Below, piece after piece: positions 48,901 to 59,252 of a stretch of 64,000 nt of DNA. The DNA comes from Trichoplax adhaerens (taxonomy: Eukaryota; Placozoa; Uniplacotomia; Trichoplacea; Trichoplacidae). The position numbers and the translations under genes were made by a program. The stretch's first letter is position 1; the number at the start of each line of letters is the position of its first letter. Below the pieces are notes generated by a model that ran no database searches, had not been told where the DNA came from, and saw only the letters and a list, made by a program, of their open reading frames with translations. The stretch covers positions 2,813,172 through 2,877,171 of the forward strand of contig NW_002060945.1 in assembly GCF_000150275.1 (NCBI RefSeq), in the 5' to 3' direction.

Positions 48901-51900
48901 GTATTAGCATAAACTATTGGGTTATTACTCACGATCAATTATATATTATTTGATATGTATAAATAAATCGAATGGGAATCTAAATATTTTGTAAGCTACC
49001 GAATATTAATTAATAATTTAGCAGTACAATATGATATCAATTAAATCATATCAATATTTCATAGACCCTGATACTCTGTACAGATTTATACCCAGATTTA
49101 ACACTTACAATGAAAATCCAAATTAGCAATCTGTGACTTATAAGTATAAGACAGCATAGAAAATAGACAATAATAGTTCCCAGCGTCGTTGCTAGTAGCA
49201 TTTAAGACACGTAATTGACTGTAGCCAGGTAAGGTTGTGTTCATGTAATCGTGTAATACAACATTATCCTTATACCACGTGATACTGATCAGCGACGATA
49301 CTCCAGTAGCATTACACTGCAAATTAAGCTGTTCGCCTTCTTGAAATTCAGTAGAAATCGGTTGCTGATTGATTGCAAGATATGCTAAAGGTTTAATTAT
49401 GAATCACCTCATCAATGTTTGAATATACTTTTACGAATCCGTAACAATTCAAGTATATGAAGCTGAAGTTATTTTATACTTTTACCGTTTAATAAATACG
49501 CATGACTTCTAGAGCTACCTACATAATATCTAATTTATAATACAGGCATATAACTTACTAATCGTAATAGCAATGCTACTCTATTACGTCTGATATGCAT
49601 ACAATTGTGTATTATTTATGAGTGGCATATAATAAATTCAAGTTTATCTATTTTGTATTACTATTTGTTTACGTGCGAATATGTATTGTACGCTTAAGAT
49701 AAATCGAAAATTTACCGAAATTGTATGAGGTCAGCAGTACGCTGTATATAGCAACATAAATGCTTTTGTTTCATGTGAATTAGTGATCTTTTATTACTAT
49801 TAACATTATACAGTATATACTGTACCTTTAACGCGAACTTCAGCAATATTCGATATTAATGCAAGAGATCCCATCCAGACTCGACAGCTGTAATTACCGG
49901 CATCAGCAAAAGCAGCATTTGTAATATTCCAGTCAGTATCAACAATATAGGATGAATTAACGTAATTGCTAATTTGAATGTTATCCTTAAACCATGCAGT
50001 ACTTATAAGTTCATTTCCTTTAACTTTGCACCGTAAAGTTGCATTAAATCGTTCAACGACATCAGTTGAATTGGGGTGTTCTTCAATCGATAAAGAAGCT
50101 GCAGGATATCCACATATATTAAGGCGTAGAAAAAATAATAACCGAATTGTTACACAGTAACGCAACATCAACATTTGTTAATGATGCAGTATATGAATCA
50201 TTAACTAGTAAGACTCTGTATTCATATGCTACTTTTAAAAATTTATATTGTCATAAAATTAATTATACCCCTTTATACTCGATTTTTATCTAGCATGGTT
50301 ACAAAATTTTGATTCCTCTTTACATATTCTCTACTAAATTTTAGTAATTGCATTCAATCTAATAGCATCATCTTGTTTCAGAGAAATGAAAATAATTTCA
50401 AGTGCATCAAGTGTATTAGCTGTAATAATATCTAGTAGGGTAAATAGAATTGATTGCTAAATCCGCTAATATTATCCGTACTTCTAACTATAAATTCAGT
50501 TATATTCTCCCACTAGTATAATTTAAAGCGTAGTTTTGGTACTTACCAAATATTATGCCGCCTACGAAACCATATGACGTATAAAGAGTACCATGTCCAT
50601 ACATCGTTAAGGCAAAGTTTACACCGGATTTTATGTGATTTACAGTATGAAATCCTGGACTAATTATTAGTGTTGCTGTTGCATACGAAGAAGCTGTTAC
50701 CATTTGAAACATCGAGCTTTGGATGGAATTTCCGTCTAGTAGAAATCCATCTATATAGCTTGATTTAACAACGATATTTATATAATTTTGACGAAATGCG
50801 AGCGCACCGTTAACAGGTACGTAAAATTTATAATTTGGTGCGTAACTATAAACACCTGGCATAAATATTGATAGCGGGCCAGCAACTACATTATCTTTAA
50901 AATATTCTCGCGTAAAATGAATAATTGAACATGGCATACTACAATCAAGTTGACTGGTAGTGCCACTTGGTAGCAAAATCTCTTTGTAACCTGTTCTTGA
51001 TAGGTTATATGTTGCTCCATTATGAGATAATGTTACTGTCGTTGAATTATACGCCGCAACTATACGGTAGATATCGCCTGAAGTTCTCTCAGCGACAGGT
51101 GTTAATATAAATTCTTTCTTATAATACTCAACTGGTACGCTTTGCTCAATGCTGCTATGGCATCCAGATATTGTACTTGATGTTCTGAAACATTTTTCGC
51201 CACGAATTAATCCAATATTCTGCGTCGAAGAAACAATAGTACCAGAAATATCCGTGTTTGTATTAGGTACGAGGTAATATCCTTCACCTTTATTTAGAGT
51301 AGTGACAATCGAATCGTGGAAGGAATTCGCTCCGTTAAAATATATCTTTGTAGTTTTTGGAAATTTGATGGAAATCTGGGTGTTATCTTCCTTTGCTAAA
51401 ATCGTAATCATAGATGAGCTTGGAGAGTAAATATTTAACAAATATTCTTTACCATACATCGCGGTTGGGTATACTCGATAGCCACCTCCTCGGTATTGAT
51501 CAGCAAAATAAGCAATAATTGTAATATCTTCGTCGGAAGTAACGTACGCAAGTTTCGTCGTTTTGCCATTAACTCGTTGGTAAACTTCCGCTAGATTAAA
51601 CAAAATCTGAACTGTACTAGCTGCATTGATAGTATAGGTACTAGTAGAGCCCCCAGCACCGTAATTCGTCACATTAACTTTAGCAGCTTTGTCCAAAGCA
51701 GTTACGAATATTAATGCATTTGGATTGCCACGATAATAAATGCCCAAGAATCCAACATAGAATTCTTTACCCTGATGAGTTAAAGAGACCGAAGTAGGAT
51801 CTATAAAATAAAATTAATTACAAAAGTAGAACTTTATTAATGTAATAATTCTGTTATTATACAATATGTACTTTATTGCTATAACTAATGTGTCTATTAA

Positions 51901-53130
51901 CGGATGTCGATTGTATCAGATATCAGCTACTGCATGCTGACAAATTCCACAAAAGAATTCTGACAATGCATCCGAAATCAAAGTCCAACCTTCACGGTGA
52001 ACAATATTATCTCTTCTAGCAACTCCCTGTCAGTTTGCTTAGCAACCATGAGTTCAATTAAGTGAAGTTAATGGATCGATATAATAATGTAGGATGCAAA
52101 CTCAATGAGAATAAATCTATAGCTAAGGATTAACAATATCATTTTTATAACAATTAAATTTAATGTCCGGCTTAAAGCTACCACCTACAGAAGACGAATG
52201 CCATCAATGCTACTGTGAAGCAGTTATAATTCTTTATTTTCATCAGCAACTGTAATCTTTTACGGCCATGGACTGTTAGCAATTTCTAGTAGTCCATGGT
52301 ACAGTCGTAGTACGATTATTATTAGCAAAGTATTATATCAACTCATCTCTAATTAATTCCAATAATCTTTTAAATAACAACAATATTTCCCCCTCCCCAA
52401 CCGGTAACTTTGAAACAGTCTTTTCACCTAAAAGCATCTAGTGTGGTACCATAATTAATTAAAATTAATCGTCAACACCCTAAATGAGTCAAGTAAAGTT
52501 TTTGCGAGTATTTGCAGCATAATAATATCTTAGACATCACGAGACAATGTTACCGTGTGTATTGAAAAACAAGTCATTTTACAAATGCCTAGTCATTGTA
52601 AAGAATACCTAACAACAATACGACGACAGCTAATAATCAACATATTGCCAAAATTTCATGAACCGTCTTGTATGGTAGCTTGAAGATTAGCATGACCATG
52701 AACGTTCATATTACCGTAATTATTGCTAATAAGAACGTTGGTAAGATTTTTCCGTGCAAGTTCTGCCTATACTCGTTGTTAATGCATTCTTAACGTAGCA
52801 AAATACATGTTGCTATAAGTTTCTGGTATGTTTACTTTTCCATTATCATTAAATTCATTACTTTAGAATCTATCACATCGGTAGTTACTGAAAACCTTGA
52901 TGATTTTACGGATCATCAAATACTATCAAATCTGCAGATAAAATGTAATCACTTTTAAATTAAATACGTCTGTGTTAAAGAAACTCTTTCCTACATTCTT
53001 TGCGTATTTCTAAATGATAGAAATTTAATCCTGACGAAATTTTAATAAACTTACTGGTGCTAGCCTCATATGATTGAAAAAAGGTACCGATCCACACCAA
53101 AAAAAGCAAAGTCCAAACAATGCCGTTCAT
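30345..53130 (-). CDS. Giant adhesion GPCR: IgGFc-binding domain, 15 Ig, 6 FN3, HormR, GAIN/GPS, 7TM
   Basis: About 42 exons on the minus strand encode roughly 3,150 residues. Order: signal peptide; IgGFc-binding-type domain; 14 Ig domains; six FN3 domains; one Ig; hormone-receptor domain; GAIN domain with GPS; and a class B2/adhesion-type 7TM with a short cytoplasmic tail. Exons are listed in the block entries that follow. Consecutive exons join in phase at every junction but one (35885 to 35397, off by one base), so one transcription unit is the simplest reading. The family is known for self-cleavage at the GPS, giving an extracellular adhesive fragment tethered to the 7TM. The GPS here has the expected His-Met-Thr tripeptide. 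The role inferred is cell-cell or cell-matrix contact sensing. It could be annotated elsewhere as several genes because it contains a 1.3 kb and a 1 kb intron and many small exons. Confidence 0.87.
31276..34193 (-). other. Adhesion GPCR exons 33-40: seven-transmembrane domain
   Basis: Eight exons, all in phase: TM1 34090-34193 (ITYVGCGIAILCALLALIT), TM2 33519-33591, TM3 33255-33405 (CVAISVALHLSILMIFSWQL then VEQIYIYK), TM4 32941-33022 (LPGLLAILTAVITVAIKG), ECL2/TM5 32779-32845 (CWLSTSPPIFLAYVIPIG), end of TM5/ICL3 31929-32032, TM6 31518-31680 (YAPVLLLPVFGIGWITF) and TM7 31276-31317 (GILIFVFYCCIN). The TYVGCG, FSW-LVE and Q-GI-IFVFYC signatures are those of adhesion (class B2) receptors. The first Cys of TM3 and the Cys of CWLS provide the usual disulfide. 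Confidence 0.87.
32257..32442 (-). other. Open 61-codon frame inside the receptor's TM5 intron
   Basis: It begins right after a TTTTTAG acceptor-like site in phase 0 with the preceding exon and ends in TAG. The composition is protein-like and GC-richer than the intron (for example GQVTVV, AGVLLAEWPDNEPLQ). If used it would replace TM5-TM7 with a soluble tail. No family recognized; it may instead be a relic of an inserted gene. Confidence 0.3.
34338..37332 (-). other. Adhesion GPCR exons 26-32: GAIN domain and GPS
   Basis: Exons 37175-37332, 36540-36608, 36274-36388, 35885-36022, 35286-35397, 34929-34990 and 34338-34458. The early exons give the helical part (MKVAINLLAKINQVSNT, SIMDVLENMADKVV). 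Later ones give beta strands (ISTPVLELKVYKV, TRVVINSKVFSISF, LPSEFRFTI). The last two hold the GPS: CTYWDCSE joined to SNCKWSSAGC, then VCYCNHMTTF, with the cleavage tripeptide His-Met-Thr. Family knowledge predicts autoproteolysis between Met and Thr. The junction 35885/35397 is one base out of phase. Confidence 0.82.
37489..38384 (-). other. Adhesion GPCR exons 24-25: Ig15, linker and hormone-receptor domain
   Basis: Exon 37884-38384 (501 bp, phase 1-1) reads an Ig domain (LRCEGYGEPVPTIEWLKNGQ...SGTYRC), then an open linker, then NAIIEADIRWPKTFSGQTA and CPPPSQ. Exon 37489-37608 continues GTASRICNSF...VWSRINTANC. Together C-(x)-WP-T--G--A---CP----ASR-C---W---C is the HormR signature. No intron is needed between Ig and HormR because the frame stays open. 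A short intron from GTATAG at 38108 cannot be excluded. The donors GTTCTG and GTTACT bounding these exons are weak and were chosen by phase. Confidence 0.75.
40141..40696 (-). mobile_element. Possible solo LTR (plus-strand orientation of LTR signals) in receptor intron
   Basis: A GC-richer block starts TGTAGG and ends AATCA. It has a TATA box (TATAAAAG at 40534-40541, plus orientation) and an AATAAA at 40653-40658 about 115 bases on, the usual U3-R-U5 spacing. TTGGGGGACAAG follows the end and could be the start of a primer-binding region. No flanking gag-pol, no second LTR and no clear target duplication was seen, so both ends are approximate. Strand is given as that of the host gene; the LTR signals read on plus. 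Confidence 0.4.
40804..41583 (-). repeat. Recent tandem duplication of an FN3 exon
   Basis: Exons 41290-41583 and 40804-41097 differ at only a handful of bases, and the similarity continues past the splice sites into the flanking intron (for example from 41252 and 40769). The offset is about 486 bp. It is the youngest module duplication in the gene. Confidence 0.85.
42908..50098 (-). other. Adhesion GPCR exons 3-16: array of 14 Ig domains
   Basis: Fourteen exons, each one I-set-like Ig domain and each phase 1-1: 49826-50098, 49109-49384, 48596-48868, 48123-48401, 47684-47956, 47177-47446, 46752-47030, 46278-46556, 45912-46178, 45447-45725, 44978-45244, 44586-44864, 44178-44432 and 42908-43207. 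Each shows L-C-N-(S/T)G-P-P---W, then D-G-Y-C-A-N. The third (48596-48868) lacks a Met early in its frame and is easily overlooked. Sequons are abundant. Two sequence types recur: one beginning KPVVT-SP with W-WLKNNQ and ending DVYS, the other beginning LPKL with PIPVI-WL-N and Q-SG-Y-C. Introns are mostly 180-320 bp, with one of 970 bp. Confidence 0.88.
50547..51800 (-). other. Adhesion GPCR exon 2: IgGFc-binding-type N-terminal domain
   Basis: One 1,254 bp phase 1-1 exon encodes the whole domain. It starts GKEFYVGFLG-YYRGNP, as IgGFc-binding N-terminal domains do (GxEFWxxF). It contains the repeating LFVTAL/ITIIAYF strands, KEYLL, a YYLVPN segment, a GEKCF...GCHSSIEQSVP cysteine pair region and the PVEYYKKEFIL block. 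In FCGBP and related secreted proteins the domain sits at the N-terminus of mucus-type molecules. Here it caps a membrane receptor. The acceptor is TTATTTTATAG and the donor GTAAGT. Confidence 0.82.
53055..53130 (-). other. Adhesion GPCR exon 1: signal peptide
   Basis: ATG at 53130-53128 opens MNGIVWTLLFLVWIGTFFQS, a textbook signal peptide, then YEAST. It ends phase 1 at a GTAAGT donor (53054). An acceptor-like TTTTTACAG sits 12 bases upstream of the ATG, so a 5' UTR intron is possible. The longer frame to 53160 opens only with GTG and was not used. Confidence 0.8.
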
Positions 53131-54855
53131 CTTTGCTAATCTGTAAAAAGCAAAATCCACGTTAAAAATATTACATTAAAAGTACCATAAATATCTTTAA
53201 AAGTTTTAGTTTCGCAAACTCATATTTTGTATTTTTTAGAGATATTGAATGATAGATTATTTTTCTCTCCATGTAATAAATATCCTTCACATTTTATCAA
53301 CCATTATCGCAATAAATAATGAGCAATGATGAACTATTACCGTAATTTATAGTTTATCTTGAGAAAATAGCATTAATACCACAACTATCTTGATAGCTAG
53401 GCGTTTTATTACGAAAACTATGACAGATAAGCGAATCTTGCAGAAAGAGGAAACTTGTAATATACCTACCCGAAATTATGGGACTTCGATAAATTGGTTA
53501 GTGTGATAAGAACATCCGATGAATTAGTAAGGCGCTCAAGGATAGAAGTTAATGCTGATTAATTAGAACTTTTATACTAAATCGAAACAATACAGTACTT
53601 GGTTCTCATGTGGAGCTTCCCCACCTAGCGTCATTTCACAAGTGCAACGCCTATGAAATGACATTCCTAGAAATTATCCACCGCTGTTACATATTTATAG
53701 CACTTTTGTTCTACTTTGTGAACAAGACACATTATTCTAAGCACCTATAATTCAGAAATTACTTATCAAGCATATTTTAAAACTGGAAAAGCCTAGTTTA
53801 AATTTTAACGCGATACGATAGTTTTCCTATCGATTTAATCTCAAATTTAGTTCAATAAGATTTAAGATAATCCATAAGTTCAGTATTTATTTAGGACATA
53901 TTGTATCATCTATATTACACCTTCTAATTTCCAATTGTTATATTTTTGTGAGTAGTTCACATCTCATATAGCAGAATCAAATAAAGTTAGTTAAGAAAAT
54001 TTGTGATTCACACAACGTCTCTACTAAGCATAGTTACATATAGTAATTTCGAGTACTTCCATAATATCCATACCTTGAACCATTCCATTATGGGCATAGC
54101 CTAGCCCCAAATTAGCTTAATATTAAAATCATAAGTGTGTAATATTATCATGACATAGCAAGGTTGGGATCATTAGCGTGTTTTTTCCATAAGCACACTA
54201 TGAAAATGTTTTATATTTTGTATACCTTCTATATTACGATAACTATAACAAACCACTGGTACGAGTATTTGTTGTACTGGCCATGATTGCACGTATTGGT
54301 ACTGCATTGCATTGCATTACTGAATAGGATTTGCGTATAAATGGGTTGCAGAGTTAAGAGTAAAGTTAGTTACGAGTTATGGGTAACGAGTACGCTTTAA
54401 CATCTACGTTCTAGGCCAGCACTTAAGAGTAGGCTGGTAGAATTTTTACCAAGTTTTAAAGCAATGTTAAACACGACTGATTCTACTAAGAGATATTGTG
54501 ATAACATTATCAATTTAGAGCTGGTCTAGCCAATTAATTGGGAGGATATAATTGTGTTGCTAAAAATCATTCAGTAACTAATTTTACGTTTAGGATTTTG
54601 TCGTAATAATTTGAATAGTCTGATTGCAGCTAGATAGGCCTTGGTATTTGGAAAGCGAACCTAATTTATGTAATAAAATTAAGTTCACAAGAAACTGTAG
54701 TGCTTGTTTATTTATTTTAAAAGACTCGTTATCACAATATCAGGATAAATTATACCATCAGTGATTCCAAATAAAACATGGCTGACATACTTAGCCATAG
54801 CGTGTTTCAATCTCTAATTTCGTTCTATCAATTTAAGATAAACTCCAACGTTAGA

Positions 54856-54905
54856 NNNNNNNNNNNNNNNNNNNNNNNNNNNNNNNNNNNNNNNNNNNNN
54901 NNNNN
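54856..54905. other. Assembly gap (50 N)
   Basis: Exactly 50 consecutive N. The round number suggests a placeholder of unknown true length, so the distance between the receptor and parvin genes is uncertain. Confidence 0.99.
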
Positions 54906-56876
54906 CATCTCTTACGATATTTTTCATAAACTAAAATCCAAAAATTAAAACAGATAAATTAATACAGAAAAATTATATCGGACATAAATCCGACCGGTTC
55001 CGGAATCCCAATCCCAAAAATCCGGATTTTATAAAGATTACTGTAATCGCTTATCAAGAAATTTTATATGACTACTACGACTACTTTTCTGACATTAGTA
55101 TCGCTTAGTATTGACAGTTGATGTTTTAGCGTCAGGTTGTACGGTAACTGTACGATTATAGACAACATTACATTATTCTACTGTCACGTTATAAATCCCC
55201 TTTCTCTATGGATAGGGTTTTTATTACTAAGTCAGATTCATTTACAGTTTGAATAGACGATCAAACGCCCTTTCTTTAGATTAGGTAATTGCTCTAGGGC
55301 TACTTCTATAGTAATCTATATGATACCCTGTAAAATAATGAAGAAGAAAAGATGGCGACATGATGATTTGGCAGGGTAAAACTTAAAGACACTATCACTT
55401 TCTAGGTATTTTCTACAGTAAAATAATACTAGCTACATACTAAAAGCTATAAAGGACTCTACTTTTAGTCCTTTACTACATATGATTGTAATATTAAGGT
55501 TTTAAGTTTCGATATAAACACATAGAAGTATGCAATAAATGTATTTTATTAAAGTTAGTTAAGTTAATCAGTTATTGAATAGGAACGTTGTCACTTAAAT
55601 CATGTTTACTCCTCTACTGTAGTAATAATTGCAATACTCGAAGCCCAATTAAGATATTAAAATTATCCTCATCATGTGTAAGATATAAGTTAATGGATAA
55701 GTGTATTACAATGTTGTATTACTCGTAAATGTTATTATGAAAGTAAACGTAGAATGTACATATTAGGCAGACATATGTACATTAGTATATTGAAATTTTA
55801 AAAGTCATAATTAATTACCAAAATGATTATTTTATCGATGACAACAGTTAAGCAGCGGTAATAAATGCAAATACTTAAAACTATTGCAACAGCTTATTAC
55901 CAACAATGTAATATTTCCTTAAACTGCTCTAAGTGGCTTTCTGCTCAGTAATTCTACTACTGGGTATCTATTTAACTGACTAATCTTAAAAGTACGCCTT
56001 AGTTTGCAGTATACTTAGGTAAGAGACACTATTATCGGAATGAAATTTTTTATATAAAATAGTGACATGCTCTACTTTGCAACTAAAATTAGTAATAATT
56101 TACTTAATGAGGTGAGTTTCTTATATAATCATACCAACTTTATCCAGTGCCAAACAAGCAATAATTTACCACTTAGTTATTATATGATTATTATGATATG
56201 GCATATTAATCATTAATATTACTCGCACTCTATCGAGTATAAAACCACTATTTAATTTTATCTTTCTTAGCTACTTGTATCATACTTACAGTTAATTCTA
56301 TAAATCCATTAATAGAATGTAATGATAGCCTTCTGTTACGATTTTCCTCACCACAAATGTTTGGTAGATGTTAATATTATTAAAATCTGTTTATAGGTTA
56401 CTAATAGAGTTATTAGTATTTGTATAGAAAGGTTGTATCACAATTAAGATGGCAGGCTTATTATTAATGAATATTACTTGTCAGACTGTAGTGTTAAGAG
56501 TACTTGTGGTATTTCGTACTATTGCTATATTTAGGATGTTATTATCACTTCTTCCTATTTGGTAGATTGGCCACATGTTATTATTGTTATTGAGGCTTAC
56601 CTGTTAGAGCATATTGATACAATAATTAATTATTATTGTTTGTAATACTACACATACGATAGATTATAAGCTTTATTATGAAATACTCATACTAATGTCA
56701 TTAACTCTATTTTTTATAGTAATCTATAGATATCTAAATCTCTTTATAATATACGTATTTACTTGTCGACAGGGCTAGAGAATGCTATATAAATGAACTC
56801 TTCTCTTACCCTCAAAAAGTTCCCGTAAAACTGCATCCCATATTTCTTAGAATTTAAATAAACGTAGTTATTCTAG

Positions 56877-56893
56877 CTCTCTCTCTCTCTCTC
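56877..56893. repeat. CT microsatellite
   Basis: A (CT)8 tract followed by C, then GTTCGTG. Short and probably polymorphic; no function implied. Confidence 0.9.
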
Positions 56894-58744
56894 GTTCGTG
56901 AGTTCTAACCCTTGTTACAACTACAAGTCCTAGATTATAACAGTACTTAATTGGATTCTACTGGTTAACGTAATATATTTATATTAAGACTTATTATTAC
57001 CTATACCAATTATTAGATTAAATTCTCTATAGTCAAGTAATTTACTTATTAATTTGTTAATTAATATTTCCTTACACGGAAATCTGTAAATAGCTATGAA
57101 TAGATATAGGTTACATCCATTAAGTAAGAAACATTATCTTACATACTACAGTATATCGTCTTAATGGAATTTCAAACTTTTTTATGATTATTATTATACC
57201 GTAATAGAAACATAACAAAATGCCATTAGAAAGGACTGTATCAGCTCATGTTATTACCGATCTAAATGTAATGGCCCTCCTTGTATCTTTCAATCTTCGC
57301 TGTCAAATCAAATGAGATCAAATAAATTTATCCTTAGTTTATATTCATCTTACTTAAATTCGTATATACAATTTTAACTCCGTTATAATTTCTCTAGATT
57401 CTTAATTATAATCCGATTATATTATCACTTTCATGTAGTAGTATAAGCAATCCGGCGCTAACACACTACCTAGTTTAAACATTATCTTGAAACTATTACG
57501 GTATGCAACAACTACCCTTGCGACACAAGAAGCAACTCAGTACTTCCAGTGAATTTCAATTTAATCCGTAAGACTACTTCCCTAGCCTACGATACGGTAA
57601 CTGGAATCTTTATGAAGTACACATACTAACATATAACACAATATAACGTAACTTTCTTCTATTTCTTCTTCGCTCTTTATTAATTACTATTCCACTTGTA
57701 TACTCTATCAGTCATAGTAAACATATTTACTGCGCTATCAGCATATTTTAATAAGAATAATATTGTTTTAATTCGTTCGTAACAATTAACAATATATTCT
57801 GTAGCTCATATAATACGCAGCATAAGCATATCCGCGTAAATTTTTTATTATTTCATATCAACTGGGTTAACATCCTGTTACTTCGTTGATAAAGATATCA
57901 TACTAATGTATTTACTACAACAACAGACGTAACTTACCGATGATACCCATACAACTTAATATGAATAGACGATTATATAATATATGCAATCGTTGCATAC
58001 GAGTATCCACCCTCTGACCGTACTAATTTAAACTCATCACAACGTTAATAGATGATTAAATGAATGGGAATTAAATGAAATCCAATCTAATTTAATCTAT
58101 TAACTTGCTAATCTGCTCGCATTTTAATTGATTATCAAGTATTTTATTTAGAAATTCTTATAACCCTATTACCCAAAGTTTTTGAGAGAAAGTTATGTTA
58201 ATACGTTTGTAACAGGTTCTAAAATCATGAAAACCATAAGCATGATCAGGAACTGAATAAATTTCCTTAATTTTAGCTCCATAATTATATGTAGAATACA
58301 AGCACCATATTTCATTAAGCAGTAGTGATAAATATTAATTCTGGAATTGTGCCTTATAAATTATCAAACGATACAGTAACGTCAACAGTAAGAAAATTGA
58401 AAGAGAATTTTATAATAACTCGATATTTTTTCGTAGGTACAATGATGCATGCCAAGCTACAAATAACAGCTTAATTACGGTATGTATTGTCAATACTATA
58501 CTATGCAGAAATATTAATCAGTTGCACTTATATTGCCGTTTCCTTAAATCTTTAATAACATATGGTAATCCAGAAACAACACCTGTATTACAAAACTAAA
58601 GAAGTGCCTTTGACTAATTTACAAAATTATATATACATTGCAACGCCGAAAGATATAATTTTTGTATCAGTCAGGAAAATCTCCAATAATGAGATGCATT
58701 ACAATATCAATAGACAAGTTACATGACACGTTATAATTCAAAGA

Positions 58745-58870
58745 AAGCAGCTATTATAATTATAATTGTTACTTAAGATTTCTTCTTAATTGATTTCACA
58801 TTACCACATAGATTTCAACCTCGTTTAATCAAAATTATAGACATCTTCTTTGCCAGTTAATAATCGTTAG
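58745..58870. repeat. Dispersed repeat D (partner at 26405-26540)
   Basis: It shares ATTATAATTATAA, then the strong block ATAGATTTCAACCTCGT-TAAT, then AT-GA--TTCYTTG----AGT-A-TAATC with 26405-26540. No conserved reading frame is evident on either strand. The family was seen only twice in the window. Confidence 0.45.
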
Positions 58871-59225
58871 AATCGGTTGATAACTTATAGCCAGTTAATC
58901 ATGCAAGGTAAAGGTACATGTTGTTCTAACATTATTTCAATCGGGTATAATAACTTCAAAAAGCATAGAGAAAAAGGAAGAGGTATATCTTCCCATATTA
59001 TTTAGAAAATCAACTAAAATGATTGCTCTAGCTTCGTCTGCAGTTTATAAACTGTAGCATCATATTAAATGCACCAAATTGTAAATTTTTGCGAAAAAAT
59101 AATAATACTTGATATCAAATCAATTAAGGTCATGTATAACCTTCGATGAATAGTATAAAGTCTTTCATAGTCATAATCAGTATCACGATTTAAGTGTAAA
59201 AACCAGTTCAAATAGCAATACAAAA

Positions 59226-59231
59226 TTTATT
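59226..59231 (-). terminator. Polyadenylation signal of parvin
   Basis: AATAAA on the minus strand 22 bases after the parvin stop codon. It is well placed to be used. Confidence 0.55.
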
Positions 59232-59252
59232 AAATCAGTCCGTATCACATAT

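Larger units (their letters stand above)
53131..59252. other. Gene-poor stretch with assembly gap
   Basis: No coding exon could be supported on either strand. It holds the 50-N gap and a short CT microsatellite. A block at 58745-58870 matches 26405-26540. Sequence right of the gap (55-58 kb) is exceptionally AT-rich with stops in all frames. Regulatory sequence for the receptor gene probably lies at its left end. Confidence 0.5.

Noticed and set aside
49978-50160. Plus-strand ORF of 60 codons
   Set aside because: Antisense to the first Ig exon of the receptor.
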